Below, in pieces: positions 25,090 through 34,702 of a stretch of 64,000 bases of DNA. The translations under genes were made by a program, and so were the position numbers. The notes under the pieces are model-generated. The model searched no databases, was not told the DNA's origin, and saw nothing but the letters and a program-made list of their open reading frames with translations. Every line of letters starts with the position of its first letter. The stretch's first letter is position 1. Origin of the DNA: Chrysoporthe austroafricana (Eukaryota; Ascomycota; Sordariomycetes; Diaporthales; Cryphonectriaceae); assembly GCA_001051155.2 (NCBI GenBank), contig JYIP02000008.1, positions 1-64,000 of the forward strand, written 5' to 3'.

Positions 25090-27292
25090 CTAGTCGTCCT
25101 TCCCCGGCGGCTTCTCGGTGTTCAGGCCGCCCGCCTCCAGCGGCGCCTCGACGACTTGGCCCTCGTGGATGTACATGGTCATGACCTTGGGGCCGGGGTA
25201 GTTCCGCCGCGCGTGGATGAGCCACCACGCCGCCGTGATGAAGACGACGCCGACGAGGATGACCGAGTTGTAGTTCATGGACTCTGCCGTCGTGGGGAGG
25301 GCGTATGCTGCGGAGAACACACACGAAGACGCGGTCAGCCAGATCTTTTCCCCTCCACCTTCTCTCTCGAGGGAAGAGCTGACGGGCAGGACAGCACCCG
25401 GCGTGTTGTATGGATCTGTGAGAGGAGAGGGGGAATTGCAACTCACGGAAACAGTAGAACACGTTGAAGAACATGATCAGCACCACGGCGATGATGTTGA
25501 TCGCGTCGCCCCACCTCCCGAGGCTGAAGGGCCCCCGGGGGAAGTTCTGCCTCCTCGTCAGGACGTTGCCGATGAACGGGATCGCGTAGGACACGGTCGT
25601 GAGGATGATGAAGGACCCCGTGAGGTCGAGGAAGGCGGTCGAGGAGCCTATGGGGATGGCGCCCAGGCCGGTCGCGATCACGGCTTTGTCCCGATGTCAG
25701 TACTGCGTGCGGGACTCAAGGAGTTTATAAGAATAGTCCCGGAGGCGGATGCTCAGCGGTCCAGCCAGGACTTACCAACAAACAGCGTCGCCGGGATAGG
25801 ACACGACAGCCTCTCGCTGACCCTGGCGAAGAATTTCGAGAAGGGCACGGCGTTGTCGCGCGCCAGGGCCCAGTAGATGCGGGAGTTCTGTTCCCACCCA
25901 AGATCGTCAGCTCGGAATCCCCTCCTTGCTCTCTTTCCCCCCCCCCCCAACCCGGAGGGCGCCCACACTCACCGTGACCGTCGTGCCGATGCAGCACAGC
26001 ATGCTCGAGCACCAGATGATGAACAGCAGCCCGAACTGCGCGCCGAGGTTCTGGGTGCCGTCGGCGCGCGTCGTGGCCTGCTGGTAGATGTTGGCGAGCG
26101 GGTACGTGTTGACGCCCGTGGTGAGCGCGCCGAGGTCGGTGACGGCGTACATGATGGCGACGGCGAAGACGAAGGCGTACAGGAAGCCCAGGCCGATCTG
26201 CAGCGCGATCGCCTTGGGCAGGTCCTTCTTGGGGTGCGGCAGCTCCTCGGCCATGTGCGTGATGGCGTCCGGCGTGCCGATCGTGAACGCCCCGTTGAGC
26301 ACGCCGCACAGGAACGCCACGCCGCCCGGCCAGCCCGTCGCGTTGTTCGCCGCGAAGCTGCCCCAGACCGCCGCGCCGGTCGCGTGCCGCGCCGGCATCG
26401 CCGCCACCACGATGATCGAGACGAGCCCGCCCGCGATCACGAAGAACATGCCCAGCGTCTGCGTGTGCGGCACGACGCGGTTTGCGAAGACCACCACTGC
26501 CACGCACAGCCACGTGATGAGCACGTACGCGACGTACACCTGCCAGGCAGCGTAGACGTACGTCGACTGGTGGTAGACGACGTAGAGGTTCACGCTGATG
26601 TTGGCCGTGATCTGGAGGAGCGACGCGAGGTCGAACATCCACCCGTAGAAGTTGATCCACCCCGTGAAGAAGCCCAGCATCCGGCCCCATCTCGGCCCGG
26701 CCGCGATCGTCGCCCAGTGGTAGACGCCCCCGGCGGTGGGCACCGAGGACGAGAACTGTAGAGTTTGTTGTCAGCCCGTGGTTCTCATGTCCGCGCATGT
26801 AAGACGGGCGAGCTCGGATATTTCTGGATATTGCTCGGACTCGAAACCGCCGGGGGAAGACGGGGAGGGGAGGGACTATGTCTACACACCTCAGCCAGGC
26901 CTAGGCCTATGAAGGAGTAGTAGAACGCGGCGACAATGAGGCCGAAGATAACACCCGGGGGACCACCGTTGGCTACATTCAGGGGTGAGTTATCAGCATA
27001 GGCCGTCTAAATCATCGCGCTGGCTGCTCAGACGTAGCAACATCGCTTCTCGTCGTGTATGCGTACCAATCGACACGGATATCGAGGACCCCAGCGCAAT
27101 CCAGGCATTGTCAACCGTCAGCGCGATCCCGGCCAGCCCGACCAGGCCGTACTGTCTCTTCAGCTGGTCCTTGTAGCCGGAGGCGTTGACGACAACCCCG
27201 TCCTGGGTCGCGGCCACCGTCTCGTCCTCGGTCTGGCCGCCCGACTCCGGGCTGCTCCGCCCCAGCTTCTGTCCCGTGGGATCTTCGCTCAT
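25090..27292 (-). CDS. APC-superfamily permease (amino acid/choline/GABA transporter type)
   Basis: Predicted plasma-membrane amine or amino-acid transporter of the fungal HNM1/UGA4-type ACT family. Six exons (27067-27292, 26890-26972, 25973-26755, 25776-25887, 25447-25683 and 25090-25307) join in frame to 552 residues. The protein has a hydrophilic N-terminus of about 45 residues and about 12 hydrophobic segments. Family signatures include SIGANGGPPGVIFG after the first helix, VPTAGGVYHWATIAAGPRW, GTPDAITHMAEELPHPKKDL in the middle loop, and NSRIYWALARDNAVPFS. The C-terminus is short and cytosolic. All six junctions keep frame with GT-AG introns; one intron contains a C run of about 12. Substrate cannot be inferred: choline, GABA and other amino acids are all possible. 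It stands alone, convergent with PNG1. Confidence 0.9.
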
Positions 27293-30200
27293 GCTGTCGA
27301 GAGTCTTGTGTCCAACTCGCCCCGATGATGATAGGGGAATTATATGAAACGGGTCCTACGGCGCCCGGTGTAAAGCATCCAAGGTTCCAGTAGATAGGGA
27401 GCCCAACCACGGCAGAAACACGAGGATGTAAATTGGCAGCGACCAGGAGGGTGAGGATGAAGTGAAGTTCCTCTGGTACCGCCCATGTGATGATATCTCA
27501 GCCCATTGCCCTGCATATCAGCTCGAGGGTCGCATCCCTTGCCAATCCACGCCCGCACTGCATGAGTAAGATCCATGATCGACGCCATCAGCAGTAATAC
27601 ATCTGGGGCCGGTCCAAGCCAAGGCCGCTGCTGATAAGCATAAAGACTGGCATTGGTACCTGGTAAGAAGAACGGGTGTCGCATACAACTTCTCGATTTG
27701 CTGCTTCGCACGGCCGCTTTTCGCCTGGGCTACTGTCCGTACTATGGTAGATGTGGCACCGGCCGGCGTATCAAGACGCAGGGGGGCGCGCAAGGGGGGG
27801 GGCATGCTGCCGGGCAGCGCAGGACGACGTCCTGAATCTCTTATCTTGGGCCTGGCGAGATCTCGGCAGACTTGGGGGGTTGGGGGATGTGTCTTCCCGC
27901 CTGCAGGCGCATGACGGCCGCTGCAGCGCGGAATCTCCTGATGGCTGCTTGGGGATCAGGGGCAGTTTTGCTGACGCGCAGGAGGAGGGCGGCCAGATAT
28001 GCAGAGGGGCCTGCCCGTCCATGCATGGGCGAGCGGGTGCGTTTCTATCGCCCATACGGCTTGGTAACACCACTCAAGCAGTCTTCGGGAGTTCACATGA
28101 TGATTACAACCTGCTGTACACATTCGAGTGTGGTGTCGTGGAATCAATGTCGCCCAGTCTAGAGACCGGCAGGGCGGATGACGCACGAGGTGGGGACGAT
28201 CCTGGAGAGCCGGGAATTCTTATCAGTTGACGGGTGAGGTCAAGCTTTTAGCCAACAAACAACCCTCCGACCCATGAGTTCGTGGCTTGAGCCTCATGAG
28301 GACTCCCCACGTTTTCGAGGGCGCTCTCTGCTATCTGGTATTAGGCTCCACCCCAGCCAAATGACAACTCGTGTTCGCTCGACCAACACGTCTTCCTCAG
28401 CTGATGTTTTCGGCCCGACCAGGACAGCATCTACCTCAATGCCCAAAGATCCCGTGGCTCGCTGGGACATCGCAAGTGGTTCAGTGGCACAGGCAAGAAT
28501 GCGGCCGGTCGCAGGCTTGCCGAAAGTTCGGTGAAGTGCCGTGCCCACATGGGCTCCAGCATCGAGTTGGTTTATAAGCCCCGTTAGTAATGACAAGAAA
28601 ATCCTGGAGTGTGGATGATATTAATTTGAAACCACGGAATCCTCTTCCGGTTCCTACAGAGCACCGTCGACGTGCGAGTTGGGATGTGTCCATACTCTGT
28701 TCTTAGATGTGTCTATATTATCGAGGAACATGTATCAGCCTTGTAGTGCCTCTGTGATACAATGATTTTCAAGGGACGGCTCGTCAAGCGCAGAGCCTCT
28801 CACAAGGTATTACTAATACTTAGATTTCTATCCTACGAGACTTTCATCCTACAGTTACTCCGTCATATTTAGTTCACCTAGCTTTAATATCAACACATTC
28901 AACATATCGTCTGTTTATAAATCTCAACGATAGTTGCTTCAAAAGGACTAGTTGGCTAAGATGAATTGTGATGATGGTCTGAAACAATCACCTCGAAGAA
29001 TTAGATCGATTGATGGCATGGAGTAACTCATCAGAATAATCTTAATGTGGAAGTTCAAGTGAGGATCTTTGTTGCAATTGTGGGGCATTCGGCGCATACG
29101 TCTCTCACGCAGTGACCATGCACTTGATCAAGGCACGCGGCTCACGATGAATTGATCAATTAAATGCTGGAATTTCGATGAGCACATAATTTGAAAACAG
29201 TTTCAATGCTCGGAGAAGGCAAAATGGTAGAGAGGATAAGACTTGATTGAATCTTTGCTTCAAGTCGCGAATAGCTCAAGGATCTACTTGCACAGCCTTT
29301 TCGGCGACTATGGTCTGCCTTATACGGCAGAAAGAAGTTGCTGAAACTCTTCAGTGGATTAGCTAACGAAACTAGGTCTTCAGCAGTAGATAGCTAGAGT
29401 GAGACATTTTGTTGAGAAGCGGGTATGTGTATCTTCCAACTCTGTTTGAGAGTGGTATACTCTAGTCACCAATAGCCACGCAGTGCAGATGCATGTCACA
29501 CAACCTTTTGTTTAGGGGCTTGAGAGTTGCGGTCTATTATTAGTGACTTGCAGAAAACCATGCTATTGTCTTCGGGGCAATCAAGAATGATTTTGAGGCT
29601 GAGAATTGCCACGCCACCAATTATAGCCTCGTCAGCAAAGAGATCTAGCCCGAACAATCCATACGTAGGTTCTTTTCCACTAACAACTACATCGTGAGAA
29701 AGGCTCATATTTCCGCTAACAGTTGATTTTTTGATACTGACAAGATGTCCGATATATCCTTGGTGTTCGTGAAGATCTACGCTACAGGACTCTCAAGTTG
29801 CCACCCATCCGACATCCTCGGGCCCTCGAAGTACCTGGGCGCGATGGGAATCGCTACGCGGTAGCCTTCCGGGCCATAACCTATCTATCGTTGCGCCGAG
29901 CGTGCAGTCCAGCGTGTACAGGAACGCAAGGCCGGGAGCACTGGGTATGGCATACTGAGCGAACGCCCAGAGCATGAAAGGCGAGCGCAGACAGGAGGGA
30001 GAGAGTGTGGAAGGTCACAGTGGACTGTTCACGATCATAGTCAGAGACAACCAGGCAGTGCGTTCTGGCCTTGGACTCCCGTGCTGTCCACAGCGCCGGC
30101 CTCAAGCGGCCTCGTCCATTTCCTTTACGACACGCCGTTTATCGATCCTCCGGAGCTATCTCACATCTGGGATGCAAGATCTCTGAGGTGTGCCCAGGGG

Positions 30201-31236
30201 ATCGTGCCATCACTTGAGAGATCCGCCACCAACCCCCTTTACCACAGATTATGCAACGAATGCAAATTGATGCTTCCAGGGGGGGGTCCAAAGTGAGGAT
30301 TCGCTGTCAAAACAATTTTACATCCTTCATGGATAGAAGAAATGCAGAACTCTGTCCGTTGAGACACCTCTCAGAGAGGTGTGAGGAGTTCTGTAGGCTG
30401 CAGTGAGGAAAACCCAGGTAATTAGTGCTTGTGCAGGTAAGCATACCAGACTCGGGCGTGAAAACAATGAGTTAGAGACGAGACAAAGGAGATGCTCGAA
30501 TGGATGGTTGGTTGTTGAAAAGGATGGGCTGGCGTGGCTGGTACGTGGCCAATGCCAAGTCCATTCACTGGACGGCACGTGGACGCGCTATACCGCATCG
30601 GGAGAAGCTGAGTCAGCGAGGACGGCCGCCGAGAGATTACGACTTGTTGGCGGAGTTGGAATATTTCAGCGGCCATTTTTGCTTTCTAATTACTGCACCT
30701 CACCTCTCCATCTTCTCTGCGTCTGCTCCCCCGTTGGCCGTCGCTCTTCCATCCTCCTCTTGCATGTGTTCTCTCCCCGCCGCGCCTGTCCCTGGCCCCG
30801 ACACCGAAATACTGCATTGCACTCTCGCAGTACGCGGCCGAGGCGATCCGGTTAGCCACACCCACTACCAAGCTACAGGTCCGTCGCTCTCGTCGAGAGT
30901 CCCGACTCTGGGTGTGGGGGTCAGGTGGTCCTCTCGACCACCTCGCCTTGTGGAAACCCGCGCCTCTTGCGGCACTGGTGATTGGTGCCAGGGCGGCGAC
31001 GTCAACCGTCTGCACGTGGTAGCCCTGCAATCTGGAGTCAAGGCTGCTCCCTCTGCTACAGTTCCAAAGCCTGGGTGGGTGGGCAACCTGTGTGTTTACA
31101 CTCACGCAGGGGACAGTTTTTCATCTCTTGTCCCAGCTCTTTTCGTTGTCTGAAGTTATCCACTAACCTATTGCAGACGCCCCCAGCGATCACCACCAGC
31201 TCAGCGTCGCGGGAGACGCTGGAGACACCTGGCGCC
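27293..31236. other. 3.9-kb intergenic region containing a relatively AT-rich island
   Basis: No intact gene is supported. The part from about 28.7 to 29.8 kb is clearly more AT-rich than the rest of the window and may be decayed repeat or gene sequence. The final part, after about 30.6 kb, is CT-rich and probably contains the promoter and leader of the gene at 31237. A TTGCAG acceptor-like site near 31175 hints at a 5' UTR intron. Confidence 0.5.
29496..29792 (-). pseudogene. Possible gene relic in AT-rich island
   Basis: An open frame of about 98 codons runs from after a stop at about 29793 to a stop at 29496. Its balanced composition, with segments such as TYGLFGLDLFADEAIIGGVA, looks more like real protein than the Arg/Pro-rich chance frames elsewhere. 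I do not recognise the family. No start codon sits near the beginning of the open frame, though an internal ATG at 29708 exists. It may be a fragment of a decayed gene or chance. Confidence 0.2.
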
Positions 31237-32370
31237 ATGGCCGACCCGCCTACCCCAGCGCGCAAGGTTGTCGACCTCCGTGCCACCCGGGTCGTGGTCG
31301 AGGGCCCCGAGACCGAGGACCCGCCGCGAACCGTGACCTACATATCTTGCGATCTCTACCTTTTCTTCGACTCTGCGTCGAACACTGCCTTTTTCAAGCT
31401 GCGGTTCCCGCTTGCCCCCCAAGATCACCTGCTGGTATATCTCTTCATCGATCCTGATCAGGTTTCCTCCCTGTCGCTGGATCGGTCTACCAACAAGAAC
31501 GCCGAACTTGCTGGGCTATGTGGTAGCTCTGCCCCGGGCACTGTCTGCTTGCGTATGTCCTTGCGCAGGCCTGCAACAATAGTTGGCCCCAAAGACTGTC
31601 TGCCGTCCAGCAACGTGGATGCATCTGTATTGAAACACATAGAGTTCCTCGCGACGCAGACAGCCTTGGCCGTTCACATTCCTCAGGGCGATGTGTCCAC
31701 AGCAAATCTACAGTCCCTCTCCACTGCCGCATCCCGGGGGCTGTTGACCCGGAGTGCCTCACACGCTAACCTTGGCCGCGTATACGGCGGGCGATACGGA
31801 GGCGGCGTGGTCATGAAAGACCTGGGCTCCTTCACGCGTAATGACGACGAGCCAGCCCTCCCGTCATACAACGATGTTGCTGGGCCGTCGAGACCGTCAC
31901 AAGGCTCGACGCAGGAGCAACCTGCCTCTAAGAAACGCCGGCGGGAGAGCTCGAGCCCAGACGCAGGTGCAGACGAGAAGGCTGCATTTGTAGAGAGAAG
32001 TGAGCATTTCCGTGATCAGATGCGAGTCCTGATACGAGATGTCCTGGAGGAAGACCTGGCCCAGAAGCTCGAGCATGTCCGGAAAGAAGTCACCGCGGAG
32101 CTCGGGAAGATGGAGGCACGCATCATGTCGTCTGTGACCGACCAGATCGACCAGCTTAGAGAAGAGATGACCGACCGGATTGACGAGGCCATGGCTCAGG
32201 CGGTAAGTCAAGATGATCTGGAGGAGGTGGTGGACGACCGGGCGGCAGGTATGAAGATCGAGATGGAGGACTACGTCAAAGACGAGATGCGCGGAGTGGA
32301 AGAAAAGATGTTGGACCACTTTGAGAACGGCTCATGGTTTGGATCGTTCCGGCGGCCAGACGATATTTAG
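31237..32370 (+). CDS. Hypothetical protein with C-terminal coiled coil
   Basis: A single-exon gene of 377 residues; I do not recognise the family. Residues 1-110 look like a compact beta-rich domain (VDLRATRVVVEGPE, VTYISCDLYLFFDS, AFFKLRFPLAPQDHLLVYLFI). The middle, to about residue 245, is Ser/Pro/Gly-rich with a short basic KKRRRESS nuclear-localisation-like motif. From about residue 249 a long, charged, heptad-like helix follows (for example RDQMRVLIRDVLEEDLAQKL and MTDRIDEAMAQAV) up to the end at SWFGSFRRPDDI. This suggests a nuclear, oligomeric protein. The ATG at 31237 is chosen because the sequence before it in the same frame looks like leader sequence with a likely acceptor site; an N-terminal extension cannot be excluded. 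Confidence 0.75.
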   Translation: MADPPTPARKVVDLRATRVVVEGPETEDPPRTVTYISCDLYLFFDSASNTAFFKLRFPLAPQDHLLVYLFIDPDQVSSLSLDRSTNKNAELAGLCGSSAPGTVCLRMSLRRPATIVGPKDCLPSSNVDASVLKHIEFLATQTALAVHIPQGDVSTANLQSLSTAASRGLLTRSASHANLGRVYGGRYGGGVVMKDLGSFTRNDDEPALPSYNDVAGPSRPSQGSTQEQPASKKRRRESSSPDAGADEKAAFVERSEHFRDQMRVLIRDVLEEDLAQKLEHVRKEVTAELGKMEARIMSSVTDQIDQLREEMTDRIDEAMAQAVSQDDLEEVVDDRAAGMKIEMEDYVKDEMRGVEEKMLDHFENGSWFGSFRRPDDI

Positions 32371-32958
32371 GCAGGTCGGCCTGGTTGGCCGCATCGCGAT
32401 TGTTGTATTGCCCAGAATACAACTTCAAAATCCATCCACTGTGCGTGGATAGGAGAACCAACTCTACCTCCAAACTCATCCCGAGTGCCCAGATCGAACC
32501 GAGATGATGTGCCAGCTTATCTAAGTAGACCGCATCCTCTGGAAGCTTCTCACGGGATTGGCAACAATCTGTGCTCAGTCAGTTTCACATAAGAGTCGAA
32601 CTACTTGGAAATCCGCTAATGTAACTGCAGTGCTTAGGAATCCCGACTGCGGTAGAAGTATATTCCCGGTGCGATGATTATGACCATAGTAACCAGATGT
32701 AGGTACGGGGCCGGTGCGTGTGTCAGCCCGTGCTGGATAAATTGGTAATCAGATGTACCGCTTTGGGCTACTCACGTTTAGGGCCTGAACGCGACTTCAA
32801 GCCTTCAACTGACGAAATATATCACGTATATATGTATATATATCACAACACTCTCAGGCCGTGTTTGTTCTTGAATATTGTGTCTTCATCAGAGAATTCC
32901 TTCCATTGCCCAGCAACACCTTGATTCCTAGAAAAACCATAATACCACATCTTCCGAA
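32371..32958. other. Intergenic region, hypothetical gene to epimerase-like gene
   Basis: Head-to-tail spacing of 588 bases. It is moderately AT-rich and contains a TATA/TACATATA-rich stretch around 32818-32845, about 115-140 bases upstream of the start codon at 32959. That is a plausible core promoter position for the epimerase-like gene. No open frame here is convincing. Confidence 0.45.
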
Positions 32959-34412
32959 ATGCCTACCAAGATCTTCCTGTAAGTCTAACTCCGCCCCACT
33001 TACCGTGACAAGTCTCCTGGGCCAGCCGCTAACACGAGGACAGAACGGGCGTCACCGGTGAGAATATCACAACTCTGTTCCTCTTAGGATCATGGTCTAA
33101 CATATAACCATCCAAGGCTACATCGGCGGCGACATCGCCTACGCCCTCCAGGAGAAGCACCCCGACTATGAGTACACCTACCTAGTGCGCAGTGAGGACC
33201 GGGCGGCGCCGGTGCGGGCCAGGTATCCCAATGCCAAGTTCGTCTACGGCAGCCTGGACGATGCGGCTGTCATCGAGAAGGCCGCCGCCGAGGCGGACAT
33301 CGTGATCCGTGAGTTGGCCCGGTTTCCCCTCCGCCGTCGGTAGCAGGGAGGGCGCAGGTGTATGTGACTTGATACTGACCGCGCAACGGCCTTGTAGACA
33401 CGGCCGACTCAGCGGACAATGAGCCCTCCGCGCAGGCGATAGCAAAGGGTCTCGCGGCCGGCCACACGGCTGAGAAGCCGGGCTACTGGCTTCACATCAG
33501 CGGGACGGGCGAGCTGATCTGGGTATGCAAACCCCCTTTCCCCGCCTTCCCCTCCCCCCGAATGTCCACACCTGGAAAATCGATTTCCCCTCGTCATCTT
33601 CTCGCCCCTGCTGACGCAGACACCCCCAGCGCGACATCCAGGAGCAGCGGTACGGGCAGGCCCCGCACCCGGACGAGAAGTACGACGACGTGGCGGACAT
33701 CGACCGGGTGCTGTCGCTGCCGGACGAGGCGCCGCACCGGGCGAACGACCGGGCGGTGCTGGCGGCGGACGCCGCGGCGGCGGGGGCCTTCCGGACGGCC
33801 ATCGTGAGCCCGCCGACCATCTACGGCGCCGGCCGCGGGCCCGGCAACACGCGGTCGATCCAGGTGCCCAACCTGGCGGCGCTCGCCCTGCGGCGCGGGG
33901 CCGCGCCCGTCGTCGGCCCCGGGCTGACCGAGTGGGACAACGTGCACGTGCACGACCTCGCGGACCTGTTCGTCCGCCTGGTCGAGGCGGCGCAGGACCC
34001 GGCGCTCGCGCGCGACCCGGAGGTATTCGGCGCGCACGGGTACTACTTCGTCGAGGCGGGCGCGCACAAGTGGGGCGATGTGTCCAAGTGTGAGTCCCCC
34101 TTCAGCAGGCCCTCTGGATGGCATCTATGTCGGACCCTTAGAGATATTGACAAGCGGAAACCAGGGATCGCCGACGAGCTCGCCAGGCAGGGCTTCACGG
34201 CCGAGCCGAAGGTCGAGACCACGACCCTCGAGGTCGTGACGAAGGAGGGCGGGCCGGCCGCAGGGACCTGGGGCCTGAACTCGAAGAGCTTCGCGACCAG
34301 GGCGCGGAAGTACCTCGGCTGGGAGCCTACCCGGGAGCCCCTGAAGGAGACCATCGCCGAGGTCGTGTCGTTGGAGGCCAAGAAGCTGGGCATCAAGCCG
34401 CAGGCTGCTTGA
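32959..34412 (+). CDS. NAD(P)-binding epimerase/dehydratase-like protein (extended SDR)
   Basis: Rossmann-fold protein of the extended or atypical SDR group; the reaction is unknown. I model six exons: 32959-32978, 33044-33057, 33117-33308, 33398-33522, 33630-34089 and 34165-34412, giving 352 residues. Splicing the first three creates the N-terminus MPTKIFLTGVTGYIGGDIA with the classic GxxGxxG dinucleotide loop. Downstream features are LVRSEDRAAPV (cofactor-binding strand), the DIVIHTADSAD segment, VSPPTIYGAGRGPG and WDNVHVHDLADLFVRL, all typical of NAD-dependent epimerases. The catalytic YxxxK is not obvious, so it may be a sugar-nucleotide enzyme relative with another activity. Exon 2 has only 14 bases. 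The last intron (75 nt) is in frame without a stop. It converges on the GH36 gene, 290 bases away. Confidence 0.87.
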
Positions 34413-34702
34413 TATGACAGTATGCTTTGAGATGAGAGCATCTGCACCTTGGAGTAATGGGGGCCGGGTGGTGTCTTGTGTAAATGGTAGATGAACTGAA
34501 TTGGACATATCACCTTGATACATATCCGCATAGCGCTGCGACATCTCCACAAGTGATCCCTACGCCATATCTTTATTGCCGCGTAGCAGACAACTATATC
34601 ACACGATTGTATTGCGGAGATCGATACTTGGTTGTGGTTGCTGCAACAAATTGATCTCCATTTGGCAGTGACCGACCCGGTCGTCTATATAGCGACAACG
34701 GT

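Noticed and set aside
28294..28596. 100-codon minus-strand frame with fairly natural composition
   Set aside because: It has no ATG near its start (the frame opens with TTG), no recognised family, and no clear splice context; too weak to list as a gene.
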